Shown here: positions 11,561 through 22,924 of the stretch, in pieces
Layout: each line of letters starts with the position of its first letter
Position numbering within the stretch: the stretch's first letter is position 1
Assembly: GCF_020921035.1 (NCBI RefSeq)
Contig: NC_063157.1
Span: forward strand, 25,065,015 to 25,129,014
Origin: Rhodamnia argentea
Taxonomy: Eukaryota > Streptophyta > Magnoliopsida > Myrtales > Myrtaceae
Direction: 5' to 3'
Length of the DNA: 64,000 nucleotides
Translations under genes and position numbers: made by a program
Notes under the pieces: generated by a model
What the model was told of the DNA's origin: nothing
Seen by the model: the letters and a program-made list of their open reading frames with translations, nothing else
Database searches by the model: none

Positions 11561-11569
11561 GACGACCAA

Positions 11570-12743
11570 ATCCAAATTTAAGAGAAAGAGAAAGTGTTTT
11601 AGAGAAGGAATGTTCTAAAGAATACTTGTATTGCTCAAGTGTTTAGATTATCCAAATGACATGGAGGGCACCCTTTAGATACATGAGCCTCTCTCTTTTC
11701 AACCGTGGATTTAAAACGGTGAAGATAGATGATAAGTGTTTGCCATTCTCTTTTCAATAGTAAATTTACAATTCGATTTAATGGTGGAGATTGATGCTAA
11801 ATGTGTAAAATACAAGTGTATATTATCCATATTGCCCCTAGAAATATTCGTATGTACCCTACCCATGCATACATTCCCATACCACTCCCATGGAATATTC
11901 TAGAGTATTATGAACATTAGACCTCTGCAGCACATAAAAATTAGAGCTTTGTTTGTTTTAGAAAAATCGAATGATTTGAATAATAATATTATTTTTTAAA
12001 AGTGATCACTGTCATCCTTTGAAATAATTAGATCATAAAAATTTGGTGGTGAGCGATTTCAGGTTTCACCTGAAACCTATAACCTACCCTTCAAAATCAA
12101 TTTTTCATTATTTGAAACCCGAAACCTATTTGCATACCATAGAACTTAAAACCTACCATTCATACTTCATTTATAATTATGTTTTCTTTTCGAAATTTTT
12201 GAAATATCAATTTTCCATCTAATTTATTCTTATCTCGGACATGGTATCATGCCACCACTTTGTGTTCCACTAAGAAAGAATATCATAAAACAACATATGA
12301 TTAAAAATAAAATCGAAGAAAGGTACATTTTCTCATCCACTTGATAAAAGGGCCGACTGCACGAAGTTGACATAATTTAAAATTTAACTAGGGGAATTAA
12401 AGTGTTAGGACTTGTCCTCTAATTTTTTCAAAAGACCAAATAAGTCTAATTTGAATTCTCGGCGAAAATTAAAGATTACATTTGTAGCTAAAGATTCATA
12501 TATAAATCTATGTTGACTTTTGATGTTGTAAACGCTCGTATGCTATGGAAACTCTCAAATTTGAGTATTCCATGAAATCCATATGAAATATTTTTGAATT
12601 AATCGCATTATAAGGTTCTCACAAAATCAACTCAAGTCAAATGCTGGAGTGACTTCGCCAATTGCAGTATTTCCCACGTTGACTTTTACCCAATTATCAA
12701 GTCAACTCACGACTTAGGATTTTCTTTTCTTATTCATTATCAT
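11570..12743. repeat. Duplicated MYB intergenic spacer and upstream region (copy 1)
   Basis: Pieces match the spacer of the next unit in the same order: 11690-11900 with 13735-13950 plus 14328-14400, and 12300-12740 with 14800-15240 (GCACGAAGTTGAC; CACGTTGACTTTTACCC; GTGCCGCCTGGTGGGATCCA). Copy 1 lacks the foldback element found at 13951-14327, so it preserves the empty site. Confidence 0.7.
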
Positions 12744-13235
12744 GTGCCGCCTGGTGGGATCCACTTGATCTTCTATCAACGTCGACTCCCCGCTTCTATC
12801 CTCAATTTTGACCGTTCTCTCTATCTAATACCTCGCGGCGGCAACAGTACTCTCCTTTCACTTCCTCTATCTTCTTCCCAACATTCCACTCATTGTCTTC
12901 CAGTTGTTCCGGCGATTCCGAAGAGGGAACGATCAGCCGCAGGAGGTCTCACGGCCTGGACAGCAATGGAGAACGGGATGCCGGCGCGGTACGAGCACGG
13001 AGAGGGCAACTGGAACAGCATCAGGCATGACGCCCGCATACCTCGAAGCTGCAAGAGTTGCCGCTTCGCTCAATCCCAACCTGTCAAATGTTGTAGGAGA
13101 GCTTAGGGAAAAAAAAATTTGAGGGATTGATCATCGGGATATGTTTGCCTATCATGCGGATTTATCACAATTCAGATATTGCAACGTGCGTCAATGTATT
13201 CAATAGAAGAAGTTGATATACATCTAATGGTACAG
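12744..13235 (+). pseudogene. R2R3-MYB pseudogene, unit 2 (internal deletion)
   Basis: The promoter-proximal box and leader align with 15228-15393. The coding start aligns with the intact MYB (PKRERSAAGGLTAWTAMENG against PKRERPATEELTKGPWTAVE; ARIPRSCKSCR against TGIPRSGKSCR) but is broken by frame changes. After the KSCR region the sequence jumps to the gene's 3' UTR (TTTGAGGGATTGATCA here and at 16954), deleting most of R2, all of R3 and the C-terminal part. It cannot encode a working MYB. Confidence 0.82.
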
Positions 13236-13950
13236 AGACAATTTGATATAGAATAATTTACCAAGAACAAACTTAGGATATTTGTGTATGATTTGACATT
13301 ATGAGAGCATCTATTTTTTTTTTTTGGGTCGAAATGATAGCATCTATTACACCATCCATCTTTTGGCGTGCTTCTTTAATTCAAACAGGTTGTCATTATC
13401 CTTTTCCATCTTTCAATTTGCAATCTCAACTTATCTAGTTCGGTAATCGTAATTCTAAAATTTGTGGAATTGCGCACTTCGTCCTAAACTTTCGTCCTAA
13501 AACTTGTTGTTGATTACGGAATTTTGGGACATTGATGCTAAACAGCATCTCCACCACGTTTGGTGGAAATTAAGCATAATGCTGGTTTTACAATCTTGAG
13601 TGTCCACACAAGTTTACCGGGCTTTGCTATTTCATGATTTCCTACCAGTGCGTCCTAGAATTCACCTCAGACAAAGAATGCTAAGTGTTTTAAGACGGTC
13701 CAAATGGCGGGACAGACTATATAGACATGAGGCCCCCTCATTCCAACCGTAGATTTACAATTCGAGTTAATGGCGAATATCGATGGTAGGTGTTTGCCCT
13801 TCTCTTTACAACAGTATATTTACGATTCGATTTAACGGTGTATATTGATAGCAAGTGCTTTGTTCCTCTCTTTATAACTGTATATTGACCTTTTGATTTA
13901 GCGGAGGAGACCGATGATAAGTGTCTAAAATACAAGTGTATATTCCCTAT
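13236..13950. repeat. Duplicated MYB downstream spacer (copy 2)
   Basis: The part 13505-13670 matches 10196-10380 and 13735-13950 matches 11690-11825. The inner part also repeats itself: TTTACAATTCGAGTTAATGG, TTTACGATTCGATTTAACGG and TTTTGATTTAGCGG are diverged copies of a unit of about 60 bases. Confidence 0.65.
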
Positions 13951-14327
13951 GAGTTAATGCCATGAAAAACTCCAAACTGGTGTGACAAATTTATTCCAAA
14001 CTAATTTTTTGACCACCAAAAATCTCAAACTTGTGCGTCCGTGATCAATTCAACTCAAACTAATTTTTTGATCACAAAAAAATCCAAAATGATACACGTG
14101 TGACAAACTTACTCTCCGTTTGTTTCCGTAAAATTGAGTTAATATCACGAAAAACTCCAAATTGGTATATCTGTGACAAACGGAGAGTAAAAATCTCAAA
14201 ATGATAATTCCTTCAAGCGCCACGCGTCATCTAACTCAACGATTTGATGATAAAATTTAACAAAAACTAATGAATGATAAATTTGTCGCAAGTGTACCGG
14301 TTTGAGATTTTTTTGTGGTATTAACCC
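13951..14327. mobile_element. Foldback MULE-like element, family B, in the MYB spacer
   Basis: The ends are inverted copies: GAGTTAATGCCATGAAAAAC on the left, and GGGTTAATACCACAAAAAAA on the complement of the right end. The interior alternates CCAAACT.GT.. and ATTTGTC phrases in opposite orientation. The duplicated spacer at 11820-11850 runs straight through without it, so this is an insertion after the spacer duplicated. The target duplication is not clean (ATTCCCTAT left, ATTTCCCAT right). A related copy is at 33670-34200. Confidence 0.72.
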
Positions 14328-15393
14328 TTATTTCCCATACTGCCTCTATAAATATTGTGATGTACTCATGCCTCCATTTCTCACACCACTCCCAAGGAAC
14401 ATTATTTAGGCTTGTTCGGTCATCATGGCTTATTTCCTCGTCTCATCGTGCCAAAAGAAAGTAAAAAAAATTAAAATGAAAGAAGATGTGAAAAATAGGA
14501 GGAAGGAAAGATGAGGAAAATCAGAGGAAAATATTTCCCCCACTTTTAAAGGATTTTTTCCTAGAGGGGAAATTTTTTTTTCGGGATTAGCTTATTTTCC
14601 GCCCCCAATCGCCGGAAATTCCGAAAAAACGTTTTTTGGAAAGTTATTTTCTGCGAAACAAATGGAGCCTTAAATGGTGACAAGCCAGTGTACATTTTTA
14701 GTGAACCCGAATGGTCCCCATTTCTTTTACTAACTTCGTGCACTCGGTCATATGTAGATTTACACATGTGACAAATTTATATGACTAAAAATATAATAAA
14801 AAGAAAGCCATGTGTACATTTTCTCGTTCGCTTGACAAAAGGACCGAGTGCACGAAGTTAACTAGTTTTAGGACTTATCATGTAAGTTTTCCAAAATATC
14901 AAATAAGCCTAGTTTGAATTCACCGTGAAGAAAAAAAAAAGATGTTTTATTTCGTAGCAAACGATGAGAAAAAAATTTATGGCGACTTTCCAAAGTGAAG
15001 ATAAGATTTTTTTTTTTTTCAAAAGGAAAAATTTGAAAGTGCTTAGTATGTTATAAAAAATAAGTAATGCTAAATGAAATTTTTTTTAAATCTGAATATT
15101 CCTCAGAGTACGTACATATCTTTAAATAATAGATTAAAACACAAAGTCAAGTCAAACATCCGAATGACGTCTACTTCCCGCGTTGACCTTCTTGCCATCC
15201 AGTTGACTCCAATTCGTTGTTGATCAGGTGCCGCCTGGTGGGGTCCACTTGATCTCCTATAATTCCGACTCCATCCTCAATTTGACTTCTATATTCAAAC
15301 GCACAGAGCTTAGCTCTCTTTCTCTCCATGTTGCCCTGCCCTTGTTTCCCTTCCCTTCCCTTCTGTTCTTCTCGAATCACTGCTTGTGCCCCA
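14328..15393. other. Upstream region of the intact MYB gene
   Basis: The stretch 14328-14400 continues the duplicated spacer and 14800-15240 matches the region upstream of the broken unit. A MITE-like end is near 14610-14670 (TGCGAAACAAATGGAGCC). A box, GTGCCGCCTGGTGGGGTCCA at 15229-15248, is conserved in both MYB units and lies about 150 bases before the ATG, so it may belong to the promoter or leader. That role is inferred only from its conservation between duplicates. Confidence 0.55.
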
Positions 15394-16907
15394 ATGCCGC
15401 CGAAGAGAGAGCGGCCGGCCACGGAAGAGCTCACAAAAGGGCCATGGACAGCGGTGGAGGACGAGGTACTGATGGAGTACGTTCAGGAGCACGGTGAGGG
15501 TGAGTGGAACCGCGTCAGGCTCCTCACTGGCATTCCACGGAGCGGCAAGAGCTGCCGCCTCCGCTGGCTCAACCACCTCCGCCCCGACCTCAAGAAGGGC
15601 TCCTTCTCCCACGAAGAGGAGCGGCTGGTCCTGGAGCTCCACGCCATCCACGGCAACAAGTGGTCGCTCATAGCCTCCCAGGTGATGATTCGATACCGGT
15701 TCCTTTTAACGGTCTGTATTATATAAAATTTGGTGGGATCATAGTCAATTATTCTAAACGCATAAACTTGAACTGTCACAACACGTTGCCTTGGGAACTT
15801 TTGTCATTGCAGACACCTGCTGTTTTAATGTGTTTATAATACTTGTGACCCAAGAAAGTGATTGTTATCTTTTTCACGGTTAGCAAATCTTGAAAGTTTG
15901 TTTGAATACAGATTTTTAGTCAATAACAAATAAGCAAATCTCCAGCTCTTTATAAGCTTGCACGACCGTAACTGCTCTAAATTTGAGATTTTTGTCCATT
16001 TTGGCAGTTGCCCGGACGCACGGATAACGACATCAAGAACTTCTGGAACACGAGGGCCAAGCGGCATGAAAGTGCTGGCTGGCCGCTGTACCTTCCTGAC
16101 ATACCAGAGGCGAATCCGAGCACGGGCCACGCACCGATCGCTGGCCAAACTACTTGCTTCTCACCGAGCCCTAATTTCCATGGGAGAAACAGTCTAGTTC
16201 CTCCAGGTTTTGTGCAGCCCAATGGCAATGCCGCACTTGTACACGTCCCAGGAGCGACGTCCACTTTTCTCCGAGGAGGCAGTAGTCTCATAAGGGATCT
16301 GCCGCCTCTCATTCAGTATGCTGATCGGAGCAGTGAGATGATTGCTGCACCAGGTTTCTCGCCTCTGCATAGTGCTGATCTTGGAGCCTATCGCCATATG
16401 CCCTCCGGAACTCGTTATCTCCCTTCTTTCAGACCCGTTTTCGGGACTACAATGCCGGAGCTCTTTTCAGGCCAGCATTTACAAACAGGACAAGCTAGTC
16501 GGGGTGAACCAGCCTCTCTGCCCCTGCACCAGATTGTTGATACCAAACAGCATCCACATCAATTTGCGGCAGGAAATTCTCTTTTTCCAAGCTTTGGCCT
16601 ACTACAATCGCCATCAAAAACTACAAACAGAGGTTCAGATCCACTATGTAACGAAATCCGCACTGAGGGTCAATCTGCGTGGCCAGCATTCATAGAGCAA
16701 GCTCCTGACAGCAGAGAATCGTCAGTTGGTGAGATTATTATCCCATCACGACATTTATGTAAGCTTTTAGGTATTCGAAACGTATCTAGCATTTACATTT
16801 TGGTATTTCGATCTCCTTCTGCAGAACCTGATTTGAATCCTGAAGCATGTTGCGGGAATGCAACTTGGCCCGATGCTCTACTTGGACAGCGCCGGTTTTT
16901 TCCCTGA
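15394..16907 (+). CDS. R2R3-MYB transcription factor, GAMYB-like
   Basis: Three exons (15394-15681, 16008-16728, 16825-16907) give 363 residues. R2 is about residues 14-64 (KGPWTAVEDEVLMEYVQEHG, ending SCRLRWLNHLRP) and R3 about 67-115 (KKGSFSHEEE to LPGRTDNDIKNFWNTR). The first intron interrupts R3 just before LPGRTDN, the position usual in GAMYB-like genes, and AKRHESAGWPLYLPDIPE after R3 resembles the GAMYB (subgroup 18) motif KRRQRAGLPLYP. GAMYBs act in gibberellin responses, anthers and pollen tubes. I see no miR159 target site. The first cysteine of the usual R2 CGKSC is serine (SGKSC). Intron 2 is 96 bases, a multiple of three, without an in-frame stop. The start ATG precedes PPKRER, shared with the broken copy. 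It is the only intact member of a three-unit local array. Confidence 0.88.
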
Positions 16908-18311
16908 ATAAGAGATCTGGCATGGATTGACCCAACCTAACAAACATGTAGGATTTGAGGGATTGATCACCAGCATACAGTTAACACAGTATTAACGATG
17001 TTCAGGTTTGCGTATTTTTTCATAGGTTTTAGGCAGATTCGTTAGGACTCAAACATTGCAATGTAGGCGTTGTATTTTTTCCTGACGTATTCAATACAAG
17101 AGGTTGTTTATACATACACTAGTTATAGGCTTGGTATATTGACCTTTGCGGACATGGAATGCTGCCACTGAGGAAACTAAACTCTTTCCACAGTCGAAAG
17201 ATCTCTTTTATACAGCTAATGTCAGTAGTTTTCAGTTCAGTGTTATAGTGAAGTTCAGTCTGTCAACTTATATCGATCTTCTTACTTCCAAGTTCGAAAC
17301 CCGACGGCAGTATTTTGCCGAGACTAGTCAAGGTTGATGGCTCAGTTATCTTGCAGGACCTTCCCTTCGATCTACTTGAACATGTTGTGGCACGTCTGGA
17401 ATTTTCTGTTTTGGCGTCTGTGACCTTCTCTTCGAATTGCGACTGCCAAGATGTTTCTTGCGATTTTAGTCTAGTCTATGTCTTGCGCACTTATCCATGT
17501 GTTGAATCGCTCATTAACCGGGCTCTAAAGGGAGAACTTTATGACTTGTCTTCGGACCCTCTATTATGCTTGTCGACAGTCCATCAGAAAAAAAAGTTGC
17601 GAGTTTCAAATTTGCAGCATTGAATGGACTATTGGTTATTAATAAGCAAGATTTCAGCAACACTCGATTGCCGAACCTTAATTAGATGATCTGTCCGTCT
17701 TTTACGCGCCGGGAAGCTGGAATAATGAAAGGATCTGGAAATGCTTTGTATAGTAAAGAAAATCGGCAATGGTCGACAAAGGGGACACTAAAAGAGATGA
17801 GAAATGAAACGAAGCAACTGCAGCATGATCTAGTCGGTTCGCATTTCTCTGACCTCAAGTGATTATGAACAGAACCATCCGTGACCTGTAATTGGGGCGA
17901 CTTCATGTGTCAACGACTAATCATGTGTTTAAGCATCATTGGGTAGTAAAAACAAACTCCTAATTCTCATTTGGACGTGTCAGCTCATCTGACTAAACCA
18001 ATCTGACTCGATATTATCCAGTACACCATCTCTTCCTTTTCCTTTCAATCCCAGTACTCTGGATCATTGTAATCACACAGAGAAAGATAACAAGAAAGTT
18101 CTGAATGAACATTGAACTGTGAACCTAAAGCGCATCACAGCTTTTGAATATTGTTTTAGAGTACAACAAGTAGACAAATGTGAAAATGCAAGCGAGCAAA
18201 GCATTTGCACTAAGAATTTTGGACGAAATAGTTAAGCATACTACGAGCTTGAAATTCGGCTGCTAGAATTAATTTTACCGCAATTACTTATTAGGGAAAC
18301 AGCTCCGTAGA
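16908..18311. other. Intergenic between convergent MYB and C2H2 genes
   Basis: Contains the MYB 3' UTR (to about 17130). An open frame at 17315-17623 has a weakly F-box-like start (LPFDLLEHVVARLEF) but no further domain. No gene supported. Confidence 0.5.
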
Positions 18312-19892
18312 TTAGGCTCTGTTGAATCCAGATATAACGCCATCTTCCTCATCCGTTGGAGGAGGTTCGTTAAGATCGAAAGCTAGTGCTCTAGGACCGC
18401 TCTGGCTAGCTTGATCTCCTGGCGACACGACTTCGCTAGACGGCGGGCCCTCATTTTGCCCAACCCAGTGGCACCTCTTGTGTCCACCAAGTGCCTGACC
18501 GGTTGGGAACTTCTTGCAGCAGATCTCGCACCTGTGAGTCATGGAGTCCTCCTGCGCAAAGCTCGTTGCGCAATTGGTGGTTTCTGCAACAAGTATTTTG
18601 GGACTCAGCATGATTTTCTTCTCGGTACCCGAAGCACCGGTGGATAAAGAGGCTTCTGGTGGCTGAACAATCCCCCTTTCTTTGTTGTGGCTGGATCGAT
18701 GCCCACCCAACGCTTGGAATGTTGGGAAGGTCTTATTGCAGGTCATGCATTTAAACCTGCGATGTGTCAATTCCTTTACCGTCACTGCCGCAACTTCCTT
18801 GTTAGTGCTGGCATCTCGAGTTTTACATGTCCCACTTACCTCAATCTTCTTGTCAGCCTCTATGTTCGGGTTGCTCTCCAAATTATGACCGACACGCTCT
18901 CCTTTTCTGTATTTCCTAGACCTGTCTGCATATTCCGGTTCATAGTCCTGATTGAAAACTGCTTTGAACAAGCCCTCGCCTTTGATATTAGTTGATTGTT
19001 GGATTTGACTTTCTGTTGGCTCTAGGTTTTGGTTTCTAAGCCCTGGAAGCTCTTCCTCATCAAGCCTACACTTCTTCAGTGGACTCTCATCATTGACTTG
19101 GTCATCAGATATGCCCGAATCATAAGAAGCAGCACATGCCAACTTCATGAGGCCATGAAGAGCCTCGGGTTCCAGGGCCATCAAGCTTTTCCTTCCTCTT
19201 TTCTCTGTCCTGGACCAGCTGGGCAAGCCCTTCAAAAGATCCACAAAGCATCCTGAACTTCCTGCTTCCAAACAGGCAGCGTCCTGATCTGTGGCGGCCC
19301 TCTGATTCATGGATTCGACTTCTCTTGTGCAAGAACCGTCCTTTTCTTGGGCCGGAGGCTGAACCCCTCTCCAGTTCCTCTCAGGATGGAACCTCATGTG
19401 CCCGAACAGGGCTTTCATCGAAGGGAAGTTCCGGTCACAGATGTAGCAACTTGGTGTCTCCTCGTCCTTCCCTGCAAAATCAAAGCCTCTTCCTTTATCC
19501 AGAGCTGGAAGATCCTCGTGCACATGCTTCTCAAACTTTGCCTTCTGCTTCCTCTGCCTCCACTCGTCTGTCTTCTTCGAGCTGCTCGCCCTGTTCTTCT
19601 CTTGATTGTGGATCCTGATGTGGCCCCCAAGTGCCTTCCCGTTCTGGAACCCCTTGCCGCAGAATTCACAAACTCGGACGGCCGCAGGAGGAGGCTCCTC
19701 CCGCTCGCTCGGCTCGCCCTCTTGCTCCGTCTTGGATATCTTGAGCTTAATCAAGAGCGGGTCTTTCCTGGGCATCTGGCTCCAGGATTCCGATCTCTCC
19801 GAAGGATCGGGTTCTGCCATCTTCCTACGATCTTGACAGGGTAGCTGCCCTCGCTCTGCCTGATCATCCTGGCTTCCTCTCAGACCATCCAT
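18312..19892 (-). CDS. Four-finger C2H2 zinc finger protein with EAR repression motif
   Basis: Single uninterrupted exon of 526 residues, ATG at 19892-19890, TAA at 18314-18312. Four C2H2 fingers at about 75-97 (CEFCGKGFQNGKALGGHIRI), 149-169 (CYICDRNFPSMKALFGHMRF), 382-402 (CMTCNKTFPTFQALGGHRSS) and 455-475 (CEICCKKFPTGQALGGHKRC). Fingers 3 and 4 have the plant QALGGH signature; fingers 1 and 2 have the variants KALGGH and KALFGH. HPERNWRGVQPP after finger 2 is typical of plant four-finger proteins of the At1g26610 type. Near the C-terminus LAFDLNEPPP (about 503-512) is a DLN-type EAR motif that recruits TOPLESS co-repressors. A nuclear transcriptional repressor is therefore inferred; targets are unknown. 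The intronless state is normal for this family. Confidence 0.92.
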   Translation of the reverse strand: MDGLRGSQDDQAERGQLPCQDRRKMAEPDPSERSESWSQMPRKDPLLIKLKISKTEQEGEPSEREEPPPAAVRVCEFCGKGFQNGKALGGHIRIHNQEKNRASSSKKTDEWRQRKQKAKFEKHVHEDLPALDKGRGFDFAGKDEETPSCYICDRNFPSMKALFGHMRFHPERNWRGVQPPAQEKDGSCTREVESMNQRAATDQDAACLEAGSSGCFVDLLKGLPSWSRTEKRGRKSLMALEPEALHGLMKLACAASYDSGISDDQVNDESPLKKCRLDEEELPGLRNQNLEPTESQIQQSTNIKGEGLFKAVFNQDYEPEYADRSRKYRKGERVGHNLESNPNIEADKKIEVSGTCKTRDASTNKEVAAVTVKELTHRRFKCMTCNKTFPTFQALGGHRSSHNKERGIVQPPEASLSTGASGTEKKIMLSPKILVAETTNCATSFAQEDSMTHRCEICCKKFPTGQALGGHKRCHWVGQNEGPPSSEVVSPGDQASQSGPRALAFDLNEPPPTDEEDGVISGFNRA

Positions 19893-22681
19893 GAGAGAAA
19901 GATCAGAGAAAATTCAGGACGGAACAGGGAATCAAGAAGCAGCAAGAAGAACACGAGTGCCAAGAAGATGAAGAGAGAAGAGAGAGAAGGAGAGCTGCCA
20001 GTCACAGCAAGAACTACTCAAAGAGACGGTGGTATGCAGGGTGACTGACTACCTGGTGTGAAAACAGGGGAAGGAAGAAAGATCATAAGTAGGGAATCAG
20101 CAGAATAAGGGAAGTGAATAAAAACCAGCTCTTTGACTGATTATGCTCGAGAGGGTTGAAGACGAGAATGCCAAGAGGATTGGGTCAAGAAATTCCTCAA
20201 AATCTCGGGGAGAGGATTGAGGAGGGGCGAGTGTTTCATTAAATTTCCAAAAGCATAACAGATACAGAGTCACGCTGAAATCTTTATTGGCATCTTTAAT
20301 TGCAAGTCTTTTAGGAAACCCTTCTCCGTAATGGAAACTCTTCGTTTCGGTTTCTGGAATAGCACGCCCTCCCTCCTAATATCACCCGCAAATTTCAACA
20401 GATCAAGACCCATAAAAAATAAAATAAAATAAAAATAAAAAAATTATTTTTTCCACCTTATTTTTTTTTATTATATATAGATATATAGGTATAAGCATGG
20501 ATTGAGAAAAGAGGTGTATCTGCTATCCGGGTGTCTTGGCTGCGTTTGGTTCGGTTTTTGGGAAAAGCCTTCGGACAAATACGAAGTGTTTTAGTCTAAA
20601 TGGTTTTCTTGAAAAGCAAGTCTTTTACCCGACATGGCGGGAATTGATTTAGCCAAGTCTTTTGCCATGGATTCGAGTGGACCGCGTGTTTTCTCTTTCT
20701 TTTTTCCTTCCTTCCTTCCTCTTTTTTTTTCCTCGTTTCTTCGAATGGGCCTAAGATCAAGAGTAGAAAATTTCTCGCGTAATTTAATCCGATGTGGTAG
20801 ACGGGATCAATCCCAATTCAGAGAAGTATACAAGGATTTTCATGTTTTTTTTTCAGCGAATAAGGTCGATCGCAGAGCGGGAAGCTACTCGAGAACCAGT
20901 GTTTTTGAGTGGAAACCCAACACGAGTCTTTATATTCTTGAAATATGATTGACTTGATCTCATAGAATGAATACACAATTCTTTACCTCGAGGCTAAATA
21001 AAAAAAAAAAATGAAAAAGGAAAAAAGGAAAACAAACCCAAAAAAAGATGTATCTAGGATTCTAAGATACGTATGAGATATGGAAATTGCTCACAATTCT
21101 AATCGCGAGATCTTAAAGGACAGATAGGCTTTTCAAATCTGACATGCTGGCTCAATTATTCACCTTAGGCCAAAGTTTCTTGTGAACAATATTTGGATAA
21201 GAATAATCTTTACAACTAGAACTTGAGGTATTATCTGCCAACCAAAATTAGATCGCATGGCACGATTTTTCCTTTTTTTTTAAAAAAAATTTGTCTGATC
21301 TCTAACTCTCATCTTTCTGGCTTTTGTTCTGTCTCTTTGCAGAGCGCTAGAGTCGAACCGGAACCTATGATACTAGCCTCCCCACCCTCTATCGTTTATT
21401 AGCAGGGTCGCATATTGTTGCTTCAAAATCATGAGTCGGACGTCTGTCTCTCTCTCAGACCGTGTCTCTTCTCTGGCTCACTAGGAGCAGCAGAAGGAGA
21501 CCCTCCTTCAAGGTGAGGCAATGGCTGGACGAAATTTGTCGAAGAAAATGGTCCGGAGATGGGGGATTTCTTCACTTTCGAGACCTACGGCGGCTGACTG
21601 TGTGGATGCCGGTTTCTCTGCCTGCATTTTCTGCTCCACCCGGGTGCTTGAAGAAGGCCGAGGCAGGTCGTGCCGGATGGGGAGATTGCCGAGCCGGGCT
21701 CGTGAAGAGCGAATATATGCGCATTGGCTCTGATGGCGTCAGCGACAGATGAAGAAGAGTTAAAATGCAGGGCTAGAGCCAGAGCAGGCCTTCATGATAA
21801 GCTCGATTCGAGCCGTCGAGTTTCCATCGCGGCATCCTCGAATGTTTCCTGGAAGGACAATTTTGGTTGGGCAGCGTTTGATATGACCAAACTTCGAAAC
21901 ACTGAATTCCCCTTAACATGCGTTTCCTTCGTGATTCAGGCTTGAGCAGGCAGGCGAAACAAGAAGACTACACAGGCGACCGAGTTGATCTAGACGCGTG
22001 CTCACTTCGAGCTTCAATGGCGGTCGGTCCTAGAGCAGCCGACAAGCACGCTGAGAAATTTTCAGTGGTTATGCGGCCGGCTTATGTAGAAAGCGGGTTC
22101 CTGGTGACTTAGACCGATGAGTTATTACTCGCTCAAGCATCGGCTTCAAACCGATGAAGTCCTAGAACTGTCATCCTTTTGTCTATAGACATAATTGCTC
22201 CTGTAACAAACGAATTGCGTGTTATGCACCTCTGGTGCAACACCTTGGCAAAGCAGAAGAACTCGAAATTGTACAAAATCCTTAAATTTCATATCTTATC
22301 TTATCCAAGTCTCATTCGACTAAAAATCTGGATGGCCAAACACAATCTAAAATCTCCGAGTCCGGGTCGAGGATCGATGGAGGGATCTTCGTGAAGTTAA
22401 AATTGGTCTGAGGGTGCGAGATGTGTGCGTCTTTTGATGTAGTTCTTGAGTAGGGTCGTCTGTTTCGTGGTCAACATCTCGAAATGAAAGTGTATCCAGG
22501 ATACCCGACCCGAATTGGAAGTCTGCTCGACCCGATACCCGAACCGCATATATTCAAAAGATGGTACAGAGGGAAAAACATCATGTGTAGATCATATGAG
22601 TGGATTTTTCTGAGTGGATTTTCCTTCCTCTTGTCATGTGTAGATCATATGAATTGAAAATCAAATCATGTCCGTGCTAAA
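19893..22681. other. Intergenic, C2H2 gene promoter side; no gene supported
   Basis: The stretch 19960-20000 is GA-rich and is probably the C2H2 gene's leader. AT-rich low-complexity sequence lies at 20408-20490. The part 21440-22130 is GC-richer with several short overlapping open frames (up to 96 codons) but no recognisable domain or splice-supported frame. A 17-bp direct repeat ATGTGTAGATCATATGA occurs at about 22584 and 22637. Confidence 0.45.
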
Positions 22682-22924
22682 GGGCACGTTTGTTTCACGA
22701 GAAACTCAAAATTTTAAAAACTATTTTTCGAAAAACAATCGGTTATACGCTCAGAAAAATTAATCCAACAGAAGTTTTTATTACTATGGACAACAATCTT
22801 TACCTAAATATTTTCGTGGGTGGTAAAAATATAAAAAAATTATTCATTTTTTAAGCGGTACCAACGATAATTCTTTGGAAAATATTGTCAAATCTCGAAT
22901 TTTCCGCAAAACAAACGCATCCTA
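22682..22924. mobile_element. MITE with hAT-like terminal repeats
   Basis: The left end GGGCACGTTTGTTTCACGAG and the complement of the right end AGGATGCGTTTGTTTTGCGG are an imperfect inverted repeat. The interior is AT-rich and non-coding. Related, more decayed copies lie near 33167 and 39597 (CGTTTGTTTCGCGAAAAA). The hAT assignment is by general look only. Confidence 0.55.

Noticed and set aside
12744..13106. 120-codon frame as a gene
   Set aside because: Reads across the leader and frame-shifted start of the broken MYB unit; the MYB-like peptide is interrupted and R3 is missing.
17315..17623. Possible F-box protein
   Set aside because: Only the first 15 residues resemble an F-box; no downstream domain, no splice support, and the rest is not F-box-like.
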